The notes under the pieces were generated by a model. The model worked only from the letters and a program-made list of their open reading frames with translations, was not told the DNA's origin and did not search any database. A DNA stretch of 64,000 bases from Poriferisodalis sp965203655. Its GTDB lineage: Bacteria > Actinomycetota > Acidimicrobiia > Acidimicrobiales > Poriferisodalaceae. Positions within the stretch are counted from its first letter, which is position 1; each line of letters starts with the position of its first letter. The stretch covers positions 1-64,000 of the forward strand of contig NZ_CBDBDD010000001.1 of assembly GCF_965203655.1 (NCBI RefSeq), in the 5' to 3' direction. Position numbers and translations under genes: made by a program. Of the stretch, positions 16,420-23,701 are shown piece by piece.

Positions 16420-18414
16420 TTACTCGGCCTCGGTCGGCAGGGTGATGCGGGCGTGGATGCGCTCGCCTTTGCCGGCTTCGTTCTGGGCTCGCACCCAGAC
16501 CCGGTAGGTCGCGCCGGGCGTGAGGTTGCCGAAGGTGGTGGTCGTCTTGCCCGCCGCGATATTGCGGTTCTTGCCCTTGCCGGTGTCGGTGTTCTTGATG
16601 TGCGCGATGTAGCGGTCGGGCGTGTCGCCGGAGGCCGGGGCCTCCCAGGTGACGATGACCTTGTTGCGCTTGGCCGTCAGTTGCAGGCCGACCACCGGGC
16701 CGGGCGTCTCCACCGGGTCCGCGGTCTGCTGCTGCTGCTCTGGTTGTTGTTGTTCGGGGATTTGCTGCTGTGGCTGTTGTTGCTGTTGTGGTTCGGGGGC
16801 GTCGTCGTCGGGGACGGTGACGATCTTCGGCTCGGGGCGCGCCTCGGTCACCTCGATGCTGTAGGTGGTCGTGCCGCCGGAACCGCTGACCATGACGTAC
16901 AGCTCGGTCGCGCCGCCGTCGGGCGCGAGGGCCAGATCGACCGTCGTGCCCGAGGGCCGCACCCGCGCCGGGCGCGTGAAGGTCGTCGCGCCCTGGCGCG
17001 AGCCCGCGTGCACGCTCTCCCCGCCGCTCCAGTGCGGCGCCAGCGTCACGCTCGTCGTCCCCGCCGGGACCTCCGCCCGGTACGACGTCACATCGGTCGA
17101 GAAGGCCGGGCTCAGCGCCACCACTCCCGAACCGGCCGTGAGCGCGAGCCCGGTCACGGTCAGCGGGTCGCGCTCTTGGTGCCTCGCCGCGTTCTGCGCG
17201 CTCTGTTCGTCCATGACAACGACGGTCACCCGGGCGCCCAGGTAATCCGGCGGGACCTCCGGCGAGTCGACGCTGTGGTCGACGTGCAGGACCTCGGCAC
17301 GGGAGTCCGCGTCTTTTCCGGCGCTGACCGTGAACGTCTTCGGGCTCGTGTCTCCCGCCTCGACCCAGATCCGCTCGGGAGAGACCGTGATCGCGTCGAT
17401 GTCGCTGTCGCCGGCGGCGCTGACGCGCGGGGAAATGTACGCGGCGTCCTCCAGCGGCGTCTTCAGGCGGACGGTGTAGGTCGCGCTGGCGCCCTCCTCC
17501 AGCCACACGGAGCCCGGGGAAGGAGCCAAAAAGCGGCAGTCGTCGTCGATGATCTCGATCGACACCACCAGGCCATGGTGCCGGTCCTGGCGGTCCCAGC
17601 CTCCCCAGTCGGGACCGCCGCCGATGCCGTGGTGCCTGATCCAGTACCGGGTGCCGGGCGGAGACTTGCACACGTTGTCGTCCACCGCGGTGAGCCGGAC
17701 CGACTTGGACCGCTGCCAGTCCCCGCTCAAGTAATTGGGATGCGGAGCGGCCTTCCAAGTGACCGAGTTGTGGATCGTTAACAGACCGTTGTCGACATTG
17801 GGGTAATCACTGCCGTCCGGCCGGACGTTGTGATGCCGCGGCGCGATGATCAGATCCGCGGTCGGCGGCTGGTGGAGCACGATGCCGTAGGTGATCGATG
17901 CGCCCTCGGCGATCTTCATGCGCCCGGGTCCCATTGGGTGGAACCCGTCAACAGACATGCTGCCCTGGCGGCCGATCGAGACCGGCTGGGGGCAGGATGC
18001 GCCGCTGGCCACGATGCTGAGCACCGCGCCGCGGCCGCCGGACCAGCTGGCGGTGGTGTCAAACTCAGCCGTCTCGTCGTTGAACGGATGCGTGGCCGAG
18101 GAAAACGCATGGGCGGTCGCGCCGACGCAGAACTTGTAGCTGTCCAGCGCGGTCGCCACGCTGCGGTTGAAAGATACAACGATGTCGTTGTGGGCTGACC
18201 TGTACACGATCTGGGTAATCGACCAGGCGTTGCCTCCCAACGTGAAGTCGTCTTCCGACAGGTTGTCCGTGTCGCTGCACTCGGCGTCCGTTGTCCCGTT
18301 CAGGCAGCCAGCTCCATTGTCCAGCGTCTGCGCCGCCAGCGTGGCGGACCAGGATGGTGTCTGCGCCGCGGCCGGCTGGGCGGTCAACGTGAGCGCGGTG
18401 CTGAGCATGAGCAT
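16420..18414 (-). CDS. Secreted Cadherin-like/fibronectin-III protein with interrupted 5' end
   Basis: The open frame encodes 664 residues from the ATG at 18414, but its natural N-terminus lies upstream. The same frame reads back through RRSALKLTLAAAASMLMLST, a classic signal peptide ending in AQPAAAQ, into a 15-G tract and then ATG TTC at 18478-18473. With 15 Gs that ATG runs into TAG; with 14 it would join the frame. The mature protein has extracellular beta-domain segments, a Cadherin-like domain (LTVTGLALTAGSGVVALSP to TYSIEVTEA, about 430-540), a Gln/Pro-rich linker and a final FnIII domain (VVGLQLTAKRNKVIVTWEAP onward). It is likely surface-exposed or secreted; its ligand is unknown. 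Confidence 0.72.
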   Translation of the reverse strand: MLMLSTALTLTAQPAAAQTPSWSATLAAQTLDNGAGCLNGTTDAECSDTDNLSEDDFTLGGNAWSITQIVYRSAHNDIVVSFNRSVATALDSYKFCVGATAHAFSSATHPFNDETAEFDTTASWSGGRGAVLSIVASGASCPQPVSIGRQGSMSVDGFHPMGPGRMKIAEGASITYGIVLHQPPTADLIIAPRHHNVRPDGSDYPNVDNGLLTIHNSVTWKAAPHPNYLSGDWQRSKSVRLTAVDDNVCKSPPGTRYWIRHHGIGGGPDWGGWDRQDRHHGLVVSIEIIDDDCRFLAPSPGSVWLEEGASATYTVRLKTPLEDAAYISPRVSAAGDSDIDAITVSPERIWVEAGDTSPKTFTVSAGKDADSRAEVLHVDHSVDSPEVPPDYLGARVTVVVMDEQSAQNAARHQERDPLTVTGLALTAGSGVVALSPAFSTDVTSYRAEVPAGTTSVTLAPHWSGGESVHAGSRQGATTFTRPARVRPSGTTVDLALAPDGGATELYVMVSGSGGTTTYSIEVTEARPEPKIVTVPDDDAPEPQQQQQPQQQIPEQQQPEQQQQTADPVETPGPVVGLQLTAKRNKVIVTWEAPASGDTPDRYIAHIKNTDTGKGKNRNIAAGKTTTTFGNLTPGATYRVWVRAQNEAGKGERIHARITLPTEAE

Positions 18415-18457
18415 GCTGGCCGCTGCGGCCAGCGTCAGTTTGAGGGCGGAACGTCTA

Positions 18458-18472
18458 CCCCCCCCCCCCCCC
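18458..18472 (-). repeat. 15-nt homopolymer (poly-G on the coding strand)
   Basis: Fifteen consecutive Cs on the plus strand, i.e. Gs on the coding strand, lie between an ATG TTC and the signal-peptide codons of the secreted protein. Tract lengths of 14 or 17 would put the ATG in frame; 15 gives an immediate stop. Tracts of this kind are classical slipped-strand phase-variation sites, but they are also prone to sequencing error. Confidence 0.8.
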
Positions 18473-18654
18473 GAACATGCGTGCGGTTCGGGTCGGGGTA
18501 CGTGCTGGTTCAGTCATCATTCATGCCCTTGTCGTTCGCCCTTGTCGTCCATGGACGCGGGCGACACTACACGCGGCAGACCGCGGACAGACACATGCCG
18601 GCTGCGCCGGGGTCGCACATTCCGCGCATATGAGGAATCGCCCTCACGGTGCGG

Positions 18655-18797
18655 GGAGACGGTCGCACACGGGCCGTGAAGCCACCGTCATCGATCTGCA
18701 GTTCCAAGCGCATGCGACCGAACACCCACGACCCGGCAGCGAGTGCCGTGACCAGCGGGATTGGGACCCACAGCCGGACGGCACCCGCTTCGTACCG
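18655..18797 (-). pseudogene. Fragment of the PH-like membrane protein gene
   Basis: The minus-strand translation contains RLWVPIPLVTALAAGSWVF followed by RMRLELQIDDGGFTARVRP. These match RLWVTVPLVMPFAAASWMF and RLELQIDDGGFTARVRP of the intact protein at 13801-14322. The fragment has no start and no C-terminal half. It abuts the stop codon of the vapC-like gene. The interval between it and the poly-G tract (about 18480-18650) shows no gene. Confidence 0.8.
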
Positions 18798-19241
18798 TCA
18801 CGGCCTTGCGACGTCGCCCTCGCCTGCCGACCACGGATTGACGATGTCGAGGCCCGCGCCAGCGAAGTCGCCAACGTTGCGCGTGACCACCGACATGCGG
18901 TGCACAGATGCGATGGCAGCGATCTGGGCATCCGCGTGCGCCGCCGGACGGCCAGCTGCTCTCCGCGCTGCGGCGAACTCGGCGTACGCGACTGCGGCCG
19001 GGCTGTCGAAGGGCAGGATTCGACCGGCGAAGTCCTCGCGCAACAGCGCGTCTATGGCTTCACCGACAGCATCCCGGCGTGCCCCGGCCGGCATGATCTC
19101 CACACCAAAGCGAAGCTCTGCCTCGGTCACGGCAGTCAGGAACAGATGCGAAGCGTCCCGAGCGGCAACCCACCCCACCACCGACGGCTCGGCAATGGGA
19201 CGCAACAACTCCGACACGACGTTCGTGTCCAGAATGAACAT
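18798..19241 (-). CDS. vapC: PIN-domain toxin (VapC/FitB family)
   Basis: This 147-residue PIN protein has the N-terminal catalytic Asp in FILDTNVVSELLRP, a conserved Glu in VTEAELRFGVE, and the C-terminal acidic group in HADAQIAAIA and TRNVGDFAGAGLDIVNPW. VapC-type toxins are Mg-dependent site-specific RNases. The partner antitoxin gene lies 6 bp upstream on the same strand. The GLDIVNPW ending is typical of the FitB subgroup. Confidence 0.93.
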   Translation of the reverse strand: MFILDTNVVSELLRPIAEPSVVGWVAARDASHLFLTAVTEAELRFGVEIMPAGARRDAVGEAIDALLREDFAGRILPFDSPAAVAYAEFAAARRAAGRPAAHADAQIAAIASVHRMSVVTRNVGDFAGAGLDIVNPWSAGEGDVARP

Positions 19242-19247
19242 CGCCGT

Positions 19248-19490
19248 CTAGCTGAACACTGGTGGCTCACGCACCGGCTCGCGCGGAGGCAGCACCAGCT
19301 CCACCCCGCCGAGCGGCTCGACGCGTGCGCGAATCGACGCCACGAGACCCGCAGGCACGACGTCGGCCTCGACGGCAGAGCGGAGGATCCGGCGGGCCTC
19401 CTCCTCCATTGAGCAGCCATGAACCGCCGCGCGCATTCGCAGCCCGGTCTTGACGTGCTCGTCGAGGTTACGAATCGTGATGCTTGCCAA
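19248..19490 (-). CDS. vapB: FitA/VapB-type antitoxin (ribbon-helix-helix)
   Basis: This 80-residue protein begins ASITIRNLDEHVKTGLRMRA, a ribbon-helix-helix DNA-binding opening. MEEEARRILRSAV follows, and then the C-terminal tail that would wrap around the PIN toxin. It precedes vapC by 6 bp. Such antitoxins bind their promoter as a toxin-antitoxin complex, and a strong palindrome lies 35 bp upstream of its start codon. Confidence 0.92.
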   Translation of the reverse strand: MASITIRNLDEHVKTGLRMRAAVHGCSMEEEARRILRSAVEADVVPAGLVASIRARVEPLGGVELVLPPREPVREPPVFS

Positions 19491-19500
19491 CGCTGCGACT

Positions 19501-19549
19501 CCCGATACCTGCGGCTTCTCGCGGATGATTGCATTGCAATCATATCGGG
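19501..19549. promoter_or_regulatory. Nested inverted repeats upstream of vapBC (probable operator)
   Basis: ATGATTGC-ATT-GCAATCAT at 19525-19543 is a perfect palindrome with a 3-bp centre. It is enclosed by a second pair of arms, CCCGATA at 19501-19507 and TATCGGG at 19543-19549. The element begins 10 bp upstream of the antitoxin start and fits a FitAB-type operator. Confidence 0.6.
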
Positions 19550-19628
19550 CCTGACCGTTTCGGCCGTCAGTCGCCCGAATGACGACAGCGGCCTACTGGT
19601 TGGGTGCTGCACAAGTAGCGTCCGCGGC

Positions 19629-20597
19629 ATGGATGCGGGCAGTGCTGTCGGCGGGACGGCGGACGGGGCGGGCAATACGGGCGGCGAGGCGGTGGTGCTG
19701 TACGACGAGGTCGACACGGTCGCGTTCATCACGCTGAATCGGCCGGAGCGCATGAACACGCTGACTGAGAGCGTCATTGCCGGGGTGGCAGACGGCATCG
19801 ACCGGGCGACGGCCTCCCGCAACGTCCGCTCGATCGTCATCCGGGGCAACGGCCCCACGCTCACGGCGGGCTACGACCTCAACCCCGGCGGCGGCACCCG
19901 TGGCGGCAGCCACGGGAATGACACAGCCAGCGCCGAAGAGCTGTACGACTCCTGGGGCAGCCCCTATGGCGCCCCCGGCCCCAAGCCCCGCGAGGGCGCC
20001 TGGGACCCGGTGCGCGACTGGCAGTTCATGGGCCACAACGTCAAGCGGTTCATGAAGATCTGGGAGTGCCCCAAGCCGGTGCTGGGCCAGATCCACGGCT
20101 GGGCGATCGGCGGGGCCACCGACATGATCCTGTGCTGCGACCTGCTGTTCATGGCCGATGACGCCCATATCGGCTACGCGCCGTCGCGCATCTACGGCAC
20201 GCCCACCACGATGATGTGGGTGTACCGGCTGGGCCTCGAGCACGCCAAGCAGTTCCTGCTGTCGGGCGATGCCATCGATGCGGAGACTGCCCACCGCATC
20301 GGTCTCGTCGCCTACGTGCACCCGCCCGACGAACTCGGCGAGCGGGTCGAGGCGTTCGCCCGTCGGCTGGCGCACATCCCCGCCAACCAGCTCGCGCTCA
20401 ACAAGCTGCTGGTCAACCAGGCCTACGAGAACATGGGCTTGCGCACCAGCCAGCTGCTCGGCACGTTCTTCGACGGCGTGACACGCCACACCGAGGAGGC
20501 CTACCGCTGGGTGGAGGACTTCGAGACGAAGGGTTTCCGCCAAGTGATCGCCGAACGCGACGCACCCCACGGCGACTACGGCGAGCGCCCCCGGTGA
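19629..20597 (+). CDS. Enoyl-CoA hydratase/isomerase family protein
   Basis: This 322-residue crotonase-fold protein starts at the ATG at 19629; the frame is open further upstream but noncoding in character. Recognisable parts are FITLNRPERMNTLTESVI, the first oxyanion segment IRGNGPTLTAGYDL and the second, GWAIGGATDMILCCDLLFM. An insertion of about 40 residues follows the first oxyanion loop, unlike the short canonical hydratases. It probably hydrates or isomerises an unusual acyl-CoA. Its stop overlaps the GTG of the following hydrolase (GTGA), so the two are translationally coupled. Confidence 0.87.
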   Translation: MDAGSAVGGTADGAGNTGGEAVVLYDEVDTVAFITLNRPERMNTLTESVIAGVADGIDRATASRNVRSIVIRGNGPTLTAGYDLNPGGGTRGGSHGNDTASAEELYDSWGSPYGAPGPKPREGAWDPVRDWQFMGHNVKRFMKIWECPKPVLGQIHGWAIGGATDMILCCDLLFMADDAHIGYAPSRIYGTPTTMMWVYRLGLEHAKQFLLSGDAIDAETAHRIGLVAYVHPPDELGERVEAFARRLAHIPANQLALNKLLVNQAYENMGLRTSQLLGTFFDGVTRHTEEAYRWVEDFETKGFRQVIAERDAPHGDYGERPR

Positions 20598-21454
20598 GCG
20601 CAACGGCAGATCCCCCAGTGCTGGTTCTGCTGCACGGGCTCGGTGCCAACCAGTTCGTCTGGGACCCGCTCATCGGCTCGCTTCCGTGGGACGGCGCCAT
20701 CGTGGCACCCGACCTGCGAGGGCACGGCGGCGCGGAGTGGCGCGGCCGGTACTCATTCGGTGCCATGGCGGCCGACGTCGCCGAGATGCTGGCGGACGAA
20801 TACGCCGACGACCCGTATGTGGTGCTCGGTCATTCGATGGGCGGCATCGTGGGCCTCGCACTCGCCAGCGGTTGGTTCGGCCCGCCGCCCGTGCTGGCCG
20901 CCACCGTCGGCGTCAAGCTGCGTTGGTCCGGCGACGAACTCGGCCGGATCGACGATCTAGCCAGCCGACCGCCGCGTGAGTTTCCTGACCGCGACGGCGC
21001 TGTCGAATGGTTCATGAAGCTCGCAGGCCTGCACGGCGTGATCGCCCCCGACGACGACCGCATCGAGGTGGCCATCGAAGCCGGCGTCATGCGCACCGAC
21101 ACCGAGCTGCGCTTCACCGACGACGGCGAGCCGATGCGCGTTGACCCGCCCGGCCCGGCACCGGGCTGGTGCGTGGCGCAAGACCCTGCCACCGTCGAGG
21201 TCGGCCCGCCTGACATGACCGGCCTGCTCGCAGCAGCGAAGTGCCCGGTCGCGATGGCGATCGGCGAGCATGACCCGCTCGTTGCGCCCGACCATCACGA
21301 TGATCTGGCCGCAGCAGCGTCAGTGAATCTGCTGGCGGCAGGCGTCACCGAGCCACACGTCTTCAGCGGCCTCGGCCACAACGCGATGGTCGAAGGCCCG
21401 CAAGCAGTCGTCGACTGGCTTGCGACCTTGCCGGGGTTCGCCGGAACCGGCTGA
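20594..21454 (+). CDS. Alpha/beta hydrolase
   Basis: This 286-residue protein starts at the GTG overlapping the preceding stop. It has the oxyanion motif LLHGLGANQFVWDPL, the nucleophile elbow GHSMGG, and a C-terminal GLGHN histidine with an upstream acid in GEHDPLV. The fold is that of esterases and C-C hydrolases. Coupling to an enoyl-CoA hydratase suggests the same catabolic pathway. Its substrate cannot be told from sequence. Confidence 0.88.
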   Translation: MSATADPPVLVLLHGLGANQFVWDPLIGSLPWDGAIVAPDLRGHGGAEWRGRYSFGAMAADVAEMLADEYADDPYVVLGHSMGGIVGLALASGWFGPPPVLAATVGVKLRWSGDELGRIDDLASRPPREFPDRDGAVEWFMKLAGLHGVIAPDDDRIEVAIEAGVMRTDTELRFTDDGEPMRVDPPGPAPGWCVAQDPATVEVGPPDMTGLLAAAKCPVAMAIGEHDPLVAPDHHDDLAAAASVNLLAAGVTEPHVFSGLGHNAMVEGPQAVVDWLATLPGFAGTG

Positions 21455-21570
21455 AGCGCCGGGGCCGAGCCCACCCTGTCGAGTTCGCTGGCGCTGGCAC
21501 CGCAGCCAGCCTCCGGTTCGGGGCGCAGACTGCGGACTAGCCCTTCTTGAGCCGCGGCCTTGTTGCGGTC

Positions 21571-22353
21571 CTAGCCCTCTTCGAGCGGCAGCTCTCCGGA
21601 GATCTTCACGCACTCGCCGCCGTCGATGTCCATCACATGGCCGGTCATCCACGAGCCGGCAGCCGACAGGAACAGCGCAGCCTCGCCGATGTCGGACGGC
21701 TCGCCGAGCCGCTTGAGCGGCAACTGGTCGGCGATCATCTTCCCGCGGGGTCCATCCCAGAGCACACGAGCGAAATCGGTGCGGATCAGCCCGGGCGCAA
21801 TGCAGTTCACCCGCACCTTCGGCCCCATCTCTGCTGCGAGCTGGCGGGTCATGTGCATGAGCGCGTCCTTGAACATGCAGTAGACGCCTAGCGCCTCAGA
21901 CGTGTGGTGCCCGCCTACCGACGCGATGTTGATGATCGAGCCGCCATGGGTGCCCATCCACTTGTCCCAAGCGACCTGCGACCACTGCAGCGGTGCGCGC
22001 AGGTTCACCTCGTAGGTCTTGTCGAGCCGCGGGATATCGCAGTCCATCATGGGGCCAGCCCACGGGTTCGTCGCCGCGTTGTTGACCAGCATGTCCAGCG
22101 ACCCGTAGCGCTCGATTGTGCCGTCCATCACCCGCTCGGCCTCTTCGAGGTGCCCGATGTGGGACGCGATGTAGCTCACCTCGCCGCTGGCGCTCTCGGC
22201 CAGGTCGGCCACTGCCGCCTCGCACTTGTCGGCCTTGCGGCTCGTGATCATCACGTTCGCGCCCGCATCGGCGAACGACTTCGCGATGCCCTTGCCGATG
22301 CCGGCCGAGCCGCCGGTCACCAGCGCCGTCTTGCCATCCAGTCGCAGTTCCAT
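21571..22353 (-). CDS. SDR family oxidoreductase
   Basis: This 260-residue short-chain dehydrogenase has the cofactor motif TGGSAGIGKG, the NNA motif, the catalytic Ser in NIASVGG, the Tyr-x3-Lys in YCMFK, and the end DIDGG. The ATG at 22353 is preceded by GGGAG with 7-nt spacing; a longer reading frame lacks a good site. It lies 10 bp downstream of an acyl-CoA dehydrogenase gene, in one operon. It is likely a 3-hydroxyacyl-CoA or related dehydrogenase. Confidence 0.9.
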   Translation of the reverse strand: MELRLDGKTALVTGGSAGIGKGIAKSFADAGANVMITSRKADKCEAAVADLAESASGEVSYIASHIGHLEEAERVMDGTIERYGSLDMLVNNAATNPWAGPMMDCDIPRLDKTYEVNLRAPLQWSQVAWDKWMGTHGGSIINIASVGGHHTSEALGVYCMFKDALMHMTRQLAAEMGPKVRVNCIAPGLIRTDFARVLWDGPRGKMIADQLPLKRLGEPSDIGEAALFLSAAGSWMTGHVMDIDGGECVKISGELPLEEG

Positions 22354-22363
22354 GGTGAACTCC

Positions 22364-23614
22364 CTAGCTCTTGCCGATCTGGTTCCACGGGCCGCCGTCG
22401 GCACGCGGTTCACGCGGCAGCCCGAGCACCCGGTCGCCGACGATGTTGCGCTGCACCTCCGAGGTGCCTGCGTAGATCGTGCCGGGCCTCGCGCCCATGA
22501 ACGTCTGCACCCACGCCAGAGACGAGAAATCCGCCCCGACAGCGTCGGTATTGATGCCGTTCACCGCTGGATGCCCGCTGGGCGCCGTGGCCTCCATGCC
22601 GAGCAGATCCATCGAGAACTCAGTGATCCAGTGGTGATACTCGCTCCACAGCAGCTTGTGCAGCGACGACTCGGGCCCGGGGGCCTTGCCCGCCAGCACG
22701 TTGGTGACGTTGCGCTGGCCCATCCATTTCATGATCTCGACCTTGGCGTGCGCTTGGGCGAGGTCCTGACGCACGAGCGGGTCGTCGGTGGCGCCGCGCT
22801 CGACGGCCACAGCCGTGATGCGGTCGAGCTCGTCGCGGAAGCGGAGCGCGTCGGTGGTGGCGCCATGGCCGCGCTCGAAGCCGAGCAGCACGTTGGCGAC
22901 CCGCCAGCCGTCGTTCACGTCGCCGACGACGTTCTCTTTCGCCGTCTTGGCGTCGGTGAAGAACACCTCGTTGAAATCGTGCCGGTTGTTGATGTTGATG
23001 ATCGGGCGCATCTCCACACCGGGCTGGTCGACCGGCACCAGCAGGAACGAGATGCCGCGGTGCTTGGCCTCGGTGGGGTTGGTGCGGCATAGCACGAAGA
23101 TCCAGTTGGCGGTGTGGCCGCTGGAGGTCCAGATCTTCTGGCCGTTGATCACCCACTCGTCGCCGTCGAGCACGGCGCGCGTGCCCAGGTTGGCGAGGTC
23201 GGAGCCGCTGTCGGGCTCGCTGTAGCCCTGGCACCAGCGATGCTCGCCCGAGATGATCTTGGGCAGGAAATGGCGCTTCTGCTCCTCGGTGCCGCACTCG
23301 ATGATGGCGTTGCCGACCATCGTGATGCTGAACCCGTCGTTGTCGCCGCCGACGGGGACCCCAGCCTTGGCGAACTCTTCGGCCATCACGACACGCTCGA
23401 CCTCGCTGAGCCCGGCGCCGCCGTACTCGACCGGCCATGAGACGGCCAGCAGCTGATTCTCCGACAGCAGCGCCCGCCATTCCTCGACGAACTGGTCGCG
23501 GGCCTTTTCGTCGAGGGAACCCATGCCGCCCCAGTTGGCCGGCAGGTGCTCGGCCAAGAAGGCCTGGATCTTCTCGCGGTAGTCGTCGGCCTCGTCGGTG
23601 TAGGTGGGATCCAT
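22364..23614 (-). CDS. Acyl-CoA dehydrogenase
   Basis: This 416-residue flavoprotein has the family layout: the helical N-terminal domain, the flavin/substrate motif CQGYSEPDSGSDLANLGTRA, WTSSGHTANW, and the C-terminal helical domain ending in IYAGTSEVQRNIVGDRVLGL. It oxidises an acyl-CoA to the 2,3-enoyl-CoA using FAD. The ribosome binding site GGGGAG precedes the ATG. It heads an operon with the SDR that follows. Confidence 0.94.
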   Translation of the reverse strand: MDPTYTDEADDYREKIQAFLAEHLPANWGGMGSLDEKARDQFVEEWRALLSENQLLAVSWPVEYGGAGLSEVERVVMAEEFAKAGVPVGGDNDGFSITMVGNAIIECGTEEQKRHFLPKIISGEHRWCQGYSEPDSGSDLANLGTRAVLDGDEWVINGQKIWTSSGHTANWIFVLCRTNPTEAKHRGISFLLVPVDQPGVEMRPIININNRHDFNEVFFTDAKTAKENVVGDVNDGWRVANVLLGFERGHGATTDALRFRDELDRITAVAVERGATDDPLVRQDLAQAHAKVEIMKWMGQRNVTNVLAGKAPGPESSLHKLLWSEYHHWITEFSMDLLGMEATAPSGHPAVNGINTDAVGADFSSLAWVQTFMGARPGTIYAGTSEVQRNIVGDRVLGLPREPRADGGPWNQIGKS

Positions 23615-23701
23615 TGTGTGCGCTCCCCTGATTGAGATGCAGCCCTGCTTGGATTACAGGTCAGCTCGCCGCTGAGTCTGCCACGCGGTCGGATGGATGG
23701 C

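Noticed and set aside
16168..17781. 537-codon plus-strand ORF
   Set aside because: It lies antisense to the secreted protein, which has clear domains and a signal peptide. The ORF is Arg/Val/Leu-rich, typical of high-GC shadow frames.
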